DNA of 17,664 bases from Monoraphidium neglectum (taxonomy: Eukaryota; Chlorophyta; Chlorophyceae; Sphaeropleales; Selenastraceae), in the NCBI RefSeq assembly GCF_000611645.1, contig NW_014012672.1, positions 959-18,622 on the forward strand, written 5' to 3'. The notes under the pieces are model-generated. The model searched no databases and had not been told where the DNA came from. It saw only the letters and a program-made list of their open reading frames with translations. Below, piece after piece: positions 1-10,272 of this stretch (the stretch's first letter is position 1; each line of letters opens with the position of its first letter). The position numbers were made by a program, and so were the translations under genes.

Positions 1-228
1 GCCGCTGCCGCTGCCGCTGCCGCCGCCGCTGCGGGCGCCGGCCGGGGGCTCGGCGAAGTGCGGGCCGCCGTACGGCGGCGGCGGCTCGGCCGCGGCGGCG
101 CCGGGGTCGAGCGCGCCCAAAGGCGCGCCGGCGTCATCCAAGGGGAGGGACCGCCGGCGGTGCAGCTCCAAGGAGCCGCGTGGGGACGCCGCATGGTCGA
201 TACGCTCGATCTGGTCGGCGCTGAACAT
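1..228 (-). CDS. N-terminal exon of an unrecognised protein, cut by the window edge
   Basis: Reading the minus strand from an ATG at 228-226 gives 76 codons with no stop, continuing past base 1. The protein begins MFSADQIERIDHAASPRG, then has a basic stretch (LHRRRSLPLDDAG) and an Ala/Pro/Gly-rich segment ending in a Ser-Gly repeat encoded by a GGC/AGC microsatellite at the edge. Codons end almost always in G or C, as in the recognised exons here and unlike the flanking DNA, which is the main argument that it is real. It looks like a disordered N-terminal region, so no domain can be named. It is divergent from the NDUFB4-like gene about 800 bases away. A start further upstream through another exon is possible. 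Coding status fairly likely; product unknown. Confidence 0.55.
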   Translation of the reverse strand, partial: MFSADQIERIDHAASPRGSLELHRRRSLPLDDAGAPLGALDPGAAAAEPPPPYGGPHFAEPPAGARSGGGSGSGSG

Positions 229-1028
229 CGCGCTGCGCGTGGCCGTGAGGCAGCGGCACCGGTTTGAAAAGACACACTTTTCGATGTGCCCAAGTGTGCG
301 CGGCGGCCAGGTGTGCCGAGCGTGGCGCGGCGCACGGGCGGCTGGGCCAAGGCTGGCGTTTGCCTAACCACCTGATCCACCCACGCAGGCTGCTCAGGCA
401 AATTCACATCGCCGGGACCCTTGGAGAGCCGAGCAGAATCTTTGGGTCCTCTGGGCTCCGGGAGCTGCTCCAGCAGGAAAGAACCAAGATAGCGAGCAAA
501 CTGTGCTGGCGAGCAATCATGTAAGTCAAGCACGCGCGTACGTGTACCATGCGAGACAGGAGCGGAATAAGGTGGATCTGATGCCGGGGTCTCGGTGTAA
601 TGGAGAGGTGAATCAATTCAATTAAGTAAGCCTCGCACCGCGATCGGATATGACTGGGTTCGTCGTGGTTACCGTAGACCTTGCTGGTGTGGAGGTGCCG
701 ACCAGCGGGTGAGCAAGCAACAGGCGGACCCAGCAGCAGTCAGTGGCTGTGTCGTTTGTGCTTTCACCCTCCTTAAGCTGGATCGTGCGTTCAGTGCGAT
801 TTGCAGATCAGTGGCGAGGGCTTGGCCCCGTCGTGCCAGGACTCGTTGTCCCAGTGTTGAAGCACCTGAAGTTCTATTGCCAGCGTCAATTAGGCGCCCG
901 ACAAAGCAGTGTGAGGGCGACGAGTGCGCAGGCCGCAGCAGCTGCTGCAGCAGGCAGCGAGCCTTTGTAGCGGGAGCACGGGCAGCTTGGCCTGCATACC
1001 TGGAAACGGGGTCAACAGGCTCGCCGCA
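229..1028. other. Intergenic region between divergent genes
   Basis: About 800 bases separate the minus-strand start at 228 from the plus-strand start at 1029. Open frames here on both strands lack the G/C-ending codon bias of the real exons and match nothing I recognise. The region should hold the promoters and 5' UTRs of both genes. TGTAA occurs at about 529 and 596 on the plus strand, but no coding exon ends just before either, so I do not treat them as functional 3'-end signals. No TATA box or transposon end is clear. Confidence 0.5.
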
Positions 1029-1337
1029 ATGGCTGGCGTCTTGAGGACCGCGGCCGTCGCAGTGCGCGCCAGCCTCGAGGGCGGCGCCCTCGCCGGGCGC
1101 CGCGCCGCCGCGCAGGCGCAGCAGGCGCGCGGCAACCATGACCTCAGCGTGCACCACAACAAGCACATCGAGAAGTGGCTGTCGCGCCGCGAGGACATTG
1201 AGCAGGAATTCACTTGGGACGGGCGCACCACGCGCTCGGTGCTGATCGGGGCGTTCCTGCTGCCCATCGCCACGTATAACATGCTCGTCTACATGGCGCA
1301 CCAGGTGCAGCAGCCAGAGCGGCGCGCGCGCGCGTAA
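1029..1337 (+). CDS. NDUFB4: Mitochondrial complex I subunit, NDUFB4-like (plant B15 type)
   Basis: Single exon coding for 102 residues. Family knowledge: NDUFB4 is a small accessory subunit of the membrane arm of NADH:ubiquinone oxidoreductase in the mitochondrial inner membrane. The match is to the short plant form, with pattern NKHIEKW..RRE.IE..F.W at about residues 44-63, followed by one hydrophobic segment (about 70-90, containing VLIGAFLLPIATYNMLVYM) and a short basic tail. The first 35 or so residues are rich in Ala, Arg and Gln with no acidic residue except E17, consistent with a mitochondrial targeting or N-terminal extension relative to the roughly 70-residue plant protein. The ATG at 1029 lies in a good context (GCAATGG); the frame stays open upstream to 924, but that part looks non-coding. 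Stop TAA at 1335-1337. No intron is needed. Confidence 0.72.
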   Translation: MAGVLRTAAVAVRASLEGGALAGRRAAAQAQQARGNHDLSVHHNKHIEKWLSRREDIEQEFTWDGRTTRSVLIGAFLLPIATYNMLVYMAHQVQQPERRARA

Positions 1338-1936
1338 CGGGAGGGGCACCAGGGGAGAGCGCACCAGAGAGGGACAGATGGGGCGTGAGAAAGTATACAC
1401 GAGTCTCTGCAGATGTGTTGTATGCTGTTAGTACGCGCTTTTGTGCGGGGGTGGGTACTGTAGGCTTGGAGTAGGGACGGAGGGTGCACAGCATTGCGCG
1501 ATGCGGTTGGGTTCTAACAATGGCAGCAGCGGCCGCCCGCTCCTAGTGGTCTCTGCGCGGCTGTCTCACTGGTAGTCTGAGCGGCCCACAGCAGCTGCTT
1601 GCACGCTCCTCCCTTGGAAGCAAGCCGCATTCCTGCGTTGTGTGGCGCGCCTTGCTTTGCCAGCACAAGGCGTGCGAGCTGTGCCGCACGCCCTTTGGCA
1701 GCTTGAACATGTGCCGCCCCTCATCTCCCCTCCAAACGTGCGCTCTAAATATGCGCACGCACCACCCCGCCCCCCTCAATGGTGCGCGCAGGATGACGAT
1801 TTTGCAGAGCGGCCGCGGCGCGACTTCCTCTGGGGCCACGCCGAGCGCGGCCCTGGCAAGTCGTGAGGCGGCCTGCCATGCCCGTTCTTACGGCGGCGTG
1901 CCCCCAGGCTTACATGCATCTAGCTTTGGAAGAAGT

Positions 1937-1941
1937 TGTAA
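1937..1941 (+). terminator. Possible TGTAA polyadenylation signal for the NDUFB4-like gene
   Basis: First TGTAA on the plus strand downstream of the stop at 1337, giving a 3' UTR of about 600 nt. TGTAA is the usual polyadenylation signal of many green algae. A five-base match is weak evidence alone; the nearby opposing signal fits a convergent gene pair. Confidence 0.35.
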
Positions 1942-1972
1942 GCAGTGTTGTTCCTCCCAACGTGATCCTTGT

Positions 1973-1977
1973 TTACA
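1973..1977 (-). terminator. Possible TGTAA polyadenylation signal for the minus-strand gene at 3075-3469
   Basis: TTACA on the plus strand reads TGTAA on the minus strand. Another copy at 2179-2183 is nearer to the stop codon and is an equally good candidate. Either implies a 3' UTR of 0.9-1.1 kb. Confidence 0.3.
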
Positions 1978-3074
1978 ACATGTCGTTGCTGGGCAGGGTT
2001 TTGTCGGGGGTGGTTCAATTGCTTCAAACCGAGTTGCTGTCTTTCGTTTGGGTCTTTTTAATCCATCGTGGCTGCAGGGGTGTGCTCACCAGACGGCTCG
2101 GCAAGGGACCCTCTGGCAGGCAGCCAAGGCAGCGGTTGGCTGTGCGTGTTATTCCTGCAGCTTCTGTTGAATGCCGTGTTTACACGATGCGCCATGGCAA
2201 ACACCTTGCAGAATCATCGAAACAATGCGTTGAAACAGATGGACAATACACAGATGTGCGCCGCTGCGAGCACTGGACCCCCGGAAGCCGCACAAGAGTT
2301 GCTTTCTCGAAACGACGGCCCCATAAGGACACATGGAATGGCGCACGCGTGCATATGCACGGCACCGGATGGTCTCGACATGACACCGCCACAAGCAGGA
2401 GGCCTGGGGGACCCACTGGGAATGCATGCGTGTCATCCCATTCTGGTGATGAGCAGTGGCACGTGTGCATCGGCATGCGCGCGACCTTGAGTGGTCGCCC
2501 TTGCGGGCACATGCCCAAGCTTGGGGGAATCCACCAACAGCAAAAGCAGTGGAAAGGGGTTGAGGAAATTGAATTGCACATTTTGCGAGGGAACGACCTG
2601 GATGGGGGCACAGATTGTGCAGGCATGTGCGTCGTTGGGGTCATGGCCCTGGGTGGTGGGGAAATGCCGCCGTATGGGGAGGGGAGGGGGCAAACACCCC
2701 GCAAAAAAACTTGTGGGCACGTCAAGTCACAGGGCGGTGCAAACCCTGGGGGCGCGTACCACAGGAAGGGATGCGATGAAATGGTTCCTGGCCGCAAATG
2801 GGGCGGCCTCGCGGGCAGAAAGCAGAGTTCATGCTTTGGCGTTGCGGGGACGTCAAGCCCGGGCCGAGCACGCCGGCCACCATTATGCTGCGCCGGCAGA
2901 GGGGACGAGCCAAGCGGGGCTCTGGGATGCCGCAGCAAGTGGCGCCGCTGGTACAGCCTCACTGCCATGCCGTTCCCACCGCTACCGCCCACCCTTGGCA
3001 ACGTCGTAAAGGGGGTTGGTTGACTGCTCTTTGCATCTACCTGCGATATGCCTCACTCGCTCGCGCCTCTGTTG

Positions 3075-3469
3075 CTAATTCAACTGGCTGGGTGCCAGTC
3101 TCTTGGCGGGGCGCTCGTCGTCTTCGCCCCACCCGTTGCGCCCCGTGCCGCCACCGCTGCCGCAGCTGCTGTTGCCGCTGAGCCCGCGGCGGCCCTGACC
3201 CCTCTTGACCGCTATCTCTGAATCGTCCGTGAAAGCGTTTTCGGGTATCACGATACTCAAAAGGGGCCCTCGCCGCCGTTTGCGGTCATGTTTGACAGTC
3301 TGCGTGGAACCGCGCGGGGGCCGAGGCAGAGGTGAGGTCCCTGCACCGACGCTGGTACATAACCAAGATTCACATCACAAAAGCTCACCTGCAGAGGCAT
3401 CTTGGGTCCCTCGCCCAGGAACAGCACCAGTTTCGCAAACTCCTCGACGGGGAGGGCAGTCAGGCCCAT
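3075..3469 (-). CDS. Two-exon small protein of unknown function
   Basis: Proposed exons 3469-3389 and 3299-3075, joined across an 89-nt intron with donor GTGAGC and acceptor CCACGCAG, giving 101 residues. The frame crosses the junction in phase 0, and both sides have protein-like composition. Start ATG at 3469-3467 (context CAAGGATGG); an in-frame TGA about 40 bases upstream limits extension unless another exon exists. Sequence in order: a hydrophobic N-terminus (MGLTALPVEEFAKLVLFLG), a basic cluster TVKHDRKRRRG that could be a nuclear signal or nucleic-acid contact, a hydrophobic turn LLSIVIPENAF, a Ser/Gly-rich linker, then an acidic and basic tail ending ERPAKRLAPSQLN. I do not recognise the family. 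It may be only the C-terminal part of a larger protein. It is downstream of, and on the same strand as, CCB1. Confidence 0.45.
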
Positions 3470-4260
3470 CCTTGCACAAGCCACCCGATCACTTTGATGG
3501 TGAAATCAAACAATGGCTGCCGTAGAGAAGCACGTTGACGATTTTGAATGAACGCCGGTTTGACCACGCGCGGCTTGTGGGAAAGTGGGGGTCGAATGGG
3601 AATGTGCGTTGAAAGAAACGAATTATTAGACCTAAAAACTCTGAATTTAGCGCCGGTGCGAGCGTGGTACGCCTTTGACCACGAACTGTTTGTGCAGGCA
3701 GGTTGAGCTGTTGTTGTTGTGTGCCGTGGGTGTGGCGCAGTGTTGCGTGCGTCTGTGATGGGTGTACACAATAGCAGATTGATGCTTCAGATAAGACCAA
3801 TACCGCACTGTTGCATTGTGGCAGGCCTGTCTTGATGCAACCACCCTGCAGAAACGGCTGCCCAGTCCAGGAAAGGATTTGTTTGTCCCAGCGGCTAGGG
3901 GCGTGCCAATGCTCCTGCCTGGGCCTGTGCAGTGGTCATGATTTTCCAAGCTACCAGCACATCTTTTCTGTGTTGACAAGACTCAATCATTGTCCTCTGC
4001 TGTGTGTTGTTTGCATGCACTTTGCGAATTGGTTGTGTTACTGCACGCAAAGCACAAAAATGCAGGCGAAACCGCAGTCCACGAGGGACGCATGCGTGCA
4101 CGCCCCAGTGCGGCTCGTCACTCAAGTGAAAGGCACCTCATAAGGGCAAGCAGGGCTGCCAGCATCAAACACCAGAAATCTGCTGCAGCGCACGAAGAAG
4201 ACCCCACAGCTGCTGTAAGGTGCCGCGTCAGGCGGCGATCGCTCGACCTCTGCGTAGTGC
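3470..4260. other. CCB1 3' region and intergenic DNA
   Basis: Between the stop of CCB1 and the start of the minus-strand small gene. No open frame here has the codon bias of the real exons. It should hold the CCB1 3' UTR and the promoter of the next gene. I found no TGTAA on the minus strand within it, so the CCB1 3'-end signal is either a variant or lies further on. Nothing else recognisable. Confidence 0.45.
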
Positions 4261-4571
4261 TCACTGCTCCAGTATGCCCTTCACATACACCATGCCCTTC
4301 TCAACCAGGCCCAGCTCCTGGGAAGGTAGGGCCAACAGAAGGGTCTTGTTATCAAGTGTTAGGCTGCCTAGAGTAAGCCGAGGTGAAGCGCACGCCCAAG
4401 CTTCCAATGGTCATGCAAGCCAATCGTCTCCATGCAAGCACATGCCCGTGCGCACACCTGCGCAAGGAGATGGTAACGCAGGCAAACACGCACCATGGAC
4501 GCAACATGCTGGCCAGCGCAAGACTCCAGAAGAATTTGGGTCACGATGATGTCACAGGCCCTCATAGTCGC

Positions 4572-4619
<48 letters not shown>

Positions 4620-6459
4620 GCACGCACGCGCGCGCACACGTGCACAGACTCTCTCTCGCATGCACAACCGCACACACACACAGTCTCAGTCCCTCTCTCT
4701 TTGTGTGTGTAACGCACAGATACACACACACATGCATCACAAGCCACACCTTAGAGAGGCGCGCAATCTCCTCCTGATCGCCCTCCACAATGATGTCTGT
4801 GGTCAAGTCGTCATCGCTCGTCACCATCTTGACGCGCACCTGCAAACGCACATCGCAAGTCCCCAGGGGTGCTCTCATTCCACCTGTCCAGCAACGAAGC
4901 GCCATTGCAAGCATGCCGCCAGCGCATGCAGCCGGCCGGCACATGGCAGCCCGCTAGGGACGGCGTCGCCGCAGTAATCGCCACAGGACGCACCTCCTCT
5001 GCGCGCTCCCCCCTCTGGAAGTAGTACACCGCAGAAAGCGGGCTGACCAACGTCAGCGCATACCACCAGTTGCCAATGTCCGGGAACAGGATCGAGAGCA
5101 CCAGCGCCACGCTGGCCATGCCTATAGGATGACGGGCGCCAAGGCAGGAGGCGCGCGTGATAAGGCTCGCTCACAGCGAGCGAGCCTACGGGGCTGAGGC
5201 GCTCGTGCGCGGGGAGGGTGTGCAGCGATGGCAGGCGGCGTCACAACTCCGTACAGCAGGACTGCCAACAGGGATTCCCACGTTTCTTTACTCAAAGTCA
5301 GGGGTGCGCCACTGCACATGCTTTCCGCACCGCAGAAGGTGTAGAAAGTAACCGCTGCCGCCTGGCCCCTGTCCGCCGCGTAAATGCCCTCGAAGGTAAT
5401 CACATCCCCGGTTTCCTTGACCTGGAGGGGCACAGTGGGTCGTAGCAGTGAAGCCGGGCTGCAGTCAAACTGTGCGCATGGATGTAGCGTGCTCGTCCTC
5501 CCTCGCGACAAATAAGCAGCTGGGTTTGCTGTGCGCCCCCTTGTGTGCTCGCATGCGTGCATGCATGCCCGCATGTGCGCAAACGAGCGCACATGCAACC
5601 TGCCGCGAACACAGACATGTGTGAGAAGTACCGACGGATGGCTGCGCACAAGACAGGTGTGACCATGACTGCTCATGCACACCTTGTAATTGTATGATTT
5701 GAAGTACTGGAATATCTGACGCGCCCGCTCGTCCATGGGCATGGCGCCCGCTGCCGAAGGGCCCGCCACCTCAAACGTCTTGCGCTTGCGGTTGGCCTTG
5801 GGAGCGCGCTTGACCTGAGACCAGATGCCTTTGGGGAGGGGATGGGGAGGAAAGCGGCCGGGAGCGTTTTTCCGCCGTCACGGCGCCAGAGTGGTGGATA
5901 AAAGCTTGCGCCGGAAGTGGCGCAAAGGATGGACTAAAGCCCGCTTGTCCCACCGGCTCTGATTTCAAACTAAGTCATGTGTCATATGCATCCTGGGCAT
6001 TGCGGGCTCGCAAAAAAGCACCGGCTGGACCCAGCCGCGAGCCGCAGCTTGATGCTGTGCTGCACCACCAACAGGCCACAGCGCCACAGACCCGCCGTAT
6101 TGCTCAAGACCACGCAGTCCGCCCTGCTCACCAGGCACTGACATCAGGAACAGCGCCAGCGTAACGTACAGGCTGTTAGCCGTAACACCCTCAAAAGGGC
6201 TAGCTCCCGCATCGAGCGCCGCCGCCGGCCCTGCACCAGTCAGCACCAGCAGAGCGACGCTGGCCGCAAGTGCAGGCGCTGCCGACGAGGGCGCATGGCT
6301 GCCACTGGTCGATGCCACATCGACCTCAGCGCTGTCAGGCTTTTGAAACGCGGCCCTGGCCACTGTAAAGCGAGGTGCGGCGCAGGACGTGGACCGGCCC
6401 ACACGAGCCCCACTGGCCGTGAAAGGGCGGAGCGATCGATGCGTCAAGCACGTCTGCAT
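4261..6459 (-). CDS. CCB1: CCB1, cytochrome b6f cofactor assembly protein (chloroplast)
   Basis: Six exons: 6459-6132, 5828-5683, 5421-5331, 5121-4994, 4839-4750, 4317-4261; 840 nt, 279 residues. All introns are GT-AG and phases agree. Known role: CCB proteins (system IV) attach heme ci covalently to cytochrome b6 on the stromal side of the thylakoid membrane. Residues 1 to about 40 resemble a chloroplast transit peptide (Ser/Arg/Ala-rich, no acidic residues). Hydrophobic segments lie near 65-82, 95-110, 178-200 and 206-223. Family-matching blocks are SVPGIWSQVKRAPKANRKRK (exon 1/2 junction), GDVITFEGIYAADRGQA, ASVALVLSILFPDIGNWW, SPLSAVYYFQRGE, and the C-terminus ELGLVEKGMVYVKGILEQ, which identifies the separate last exon. 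ATG at 6459 is chosen because the transit peptide begins there. It is divergent from RPS3, 1.1 kb away. High confidence. Confidence 0.92.
4569..4646. repeat. CA/CG dinucleotide microsatellite in CCB1 intron 5
   Basis: A 78-nt tract of strictly alternating pyrimidine-purine. Its core, 4577-4615, is a pure CA repeat (about 19 units), followed by CACG and CG units. It lies inside the last CCB1 intron (4749-4318). Further CA- and CT-rich sequence follows to about 4735. Such tracts are length-variable and can adopt Z-DNA under supercoiling. Confidence 0.95.
5550..5568. repeat. Short alternating purine-pyrimidine tract in CCB1 intron 2
   Basis: Nineteen bases of strict pyrimidine-purine alternation built from GCATGC and GTGC units, in the intron 5682-5422. 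A further alternating stretch starts at 5571. This is the same kind of sequence as the CA/CG tract in intron 5 of this gene. Confidence 0.7.
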
Positions 6460-7551
6460 AACTGCGTTGCTCAACCACTGCCGTCAGATAGCCAATGGGT
6501 CGATGCCAAGCAAGCCACAACTTGGATGATCTAACAGCGCGCGTGAGCAATTTTCGCGACTATTCAGAGTGCTAGACAATGACGCTTGATTCGGAGCCTT
6601 GAGACCCTTGTGGAGAGTATCGTAGTGAGCCACTTTGCAGTGCCGGTCTTGGTGGTGTGTGGGCAGCGGGAGTGCCCTGAGACAACGAATGGTTGGAGGC
6701 GCCGAGCTGCGCAGCCAGGTTCAAAAGCAGCTTGTGCATACCGGTTTCATACATGACATAATTGTAAAATTGCTTGCTGTCTATGTGGCTCGCGAGCGTC
6801 CCCAGACGGGGCGTTGCAGTGGGAACCTTGATACCGTAGCCACCAGGCTGCACACCAATTCGCCCTCTCCATGACACCTTGGCGTGGACCGCTTGCAGCA
6901 CCCAGTCATCTGAAATGAACTTGAACCGTTCAAGAAAGGTGTCTTGCGAGCATGCATGCTTTGAGCAACCACATGCATTCACCGGCTGCAGGTCGAACGG
7001 CGGGCGCGCCCACCACTCGGTGCAGGTGTGCTGCTTGTTGGCACACTCACACTCTGGATAACGGTTGGTCGTTTTTGACTCTGCCTGCGTCACAGAGTGG
7101 GCAGTGGTTCACCAGGTCAATAGAAACCATCAAGTCAACTCGATGACTATGAGTCAGCCTGCAGGTCAGGTGCAGTATGCAGCAAGCATGGAGTAACTGC
7201 TGGCTTCACGTAGTTGTACAACAGTGTCAGTCCAAGGGCTGCCTTGTTTACTGCACCGATCCACTAGGATGGTGCCTGCGTCACTGCAGGCTTCAGAGCG
7301 CAGCAGGCGGCAGGGGTGAGCTGTGAGCCAAGAGAGGTTGACCTGGGATTGAGTACATCCTTCATGCCAATTATTGGAGGAATTTCAGGCTCATAGACCT
7401 CTTCGTTGCCTGCACTTGGCCACGGATCCGTTCGGCTTCCGGCACATCGCGAAGGCCTGCCCCAAAGGCGGACCCGCGCGTGAGTGCCTTCCTCTTACCA
7501 AGGCTTGGCTTTGCGCTTGTTGAGCAGCAGCCTCCCTTGGCAGCTGCAACC
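6460..7551. other. Divergent intergenic region between CCB1 and RPS3
   Basis: About 1.1 kb between the two start codons, holding both promoters and 5' UTRs. The minus strand has a 173-codon open frame (7093-6572) that opens with GTG and has no ATG until well inside. Its codon bias is weaker than in the neighbouring genes and I recognise no family, so I do not call it a gene. No clear TATA box or repeats. Confidence 0.4.
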
Positions 7552-9606
<2,055 letters not shown>

Positions 9607-10272
9607 GCTGTCAAGATGCGGCTTGGCCCTGCGGTCGCAGCCGGCGCCTGCGGCTCGGTGCCGTCTGGGCTGCAGCGAGGCCAGCACGCCATCCTGGTGG
9701 CTCGGCAGTTGTAACTCCCACACTCGCTCGGCAAGGCTTCCTGAATGCTGGTGGCACTTGATTGTGGCCTGCAAAGCAGTCAGCAGCTTACAAACAGCAT
9801 TGCAGGGGAGGAGCAGCAAGTATGGGCACACAATTGTCGTCCAACGAAGCAATGCTGTCACGCCGATGTCCCCGACGTCTGCCTAATCGCTGTGTGTGGC
9901 ATGGACCAGGGCGTGATCGCGGGTTATGCAGCCTATTTGCAAAGCAAGAAATCAATCGCTCGGCATCCAAGACGCTGTGTTATCGTGGCATTGAGGTCAC
10001 CGGGCAGGGGCCGGGTGTTTTGTTCCGTGTTTTCTCCGGCCAAAGGCCCACGTTGGCATTGCTCCCAATTCAAATTAACTGTGGTGTACTTGATGCCAAT
10101 ACTCCCGGTGCCATCGGCGCGCCCGTCCGCGCGAGACGCACCATCACGGGCCCCCTCCCCCTTCGCCACCTCTGCGCCCCATAGATCAGTTCGAAGAGAC
10201 TCACATTCAGCCAGGCTTGCGTAGTGCAGCGTCAGGGCTTGTGGCGGGCTCGCTCTAGCGGTGTTGGCAGCA
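9607..10272 (+). other. RPS3 3' UTR and upstream region of the RNA-binding protein gene
   Basis: The first 110 or so bases are the probable RPS3 3' UTR, ending after the TGTAA at 9710-9714. The rest holds the promoter and 5' UTR of the gene starting at 10273. Overlapping open frames on both strands here lack the local coding bias, and I recognise none. No clear core promoter motif. Confidence 0.5.
9710..9714 (+). terminator. TGTAA polyadenylation signal of RPS3
   Basis: TGTAA lies 104 nt after the RPS3 stop codon, a suitable distance for this common green-algal polyadenylation signal in a highly expressed gene. Confidence 0.6.

Larger units (their letters stand above)
1338..3074. other. Facing 3' regions of two convergent genes, no recognisable gene
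   Basis: This 1.7 kb stretch lies between the stop of the NDUFB4-like gene and the stop of the minus-strand gene at 3075. It has open frames on both strands, the longest at 1863-3023 (+, 386 codons, opening with GTG rather than ATG), but their third-codon-position composition is mixed, unlike the strongly G/C-ending real exons. TGTAA motifs face each other at 1937-1941 (+) and 1973-1977 (-), so I read most of it as two long 3' UTRs meeting near 1.95 kb. Long 3' UTRs are usual in green algae. No transposon features seen. Confidence 0.45.

Noticed and set aside
669..1400. 243-codon minus-strand open frame
   Set aside because: Antisense to the NDUFB4-like gene and its leader; no recognisable features.
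4552..4977. Thr/His-, Val/Cys- and Cys/Val-rich open frames
   Set aside because: They translate the CA repeat inside CCB1 intron 5; the real exon boundary is at 4750.
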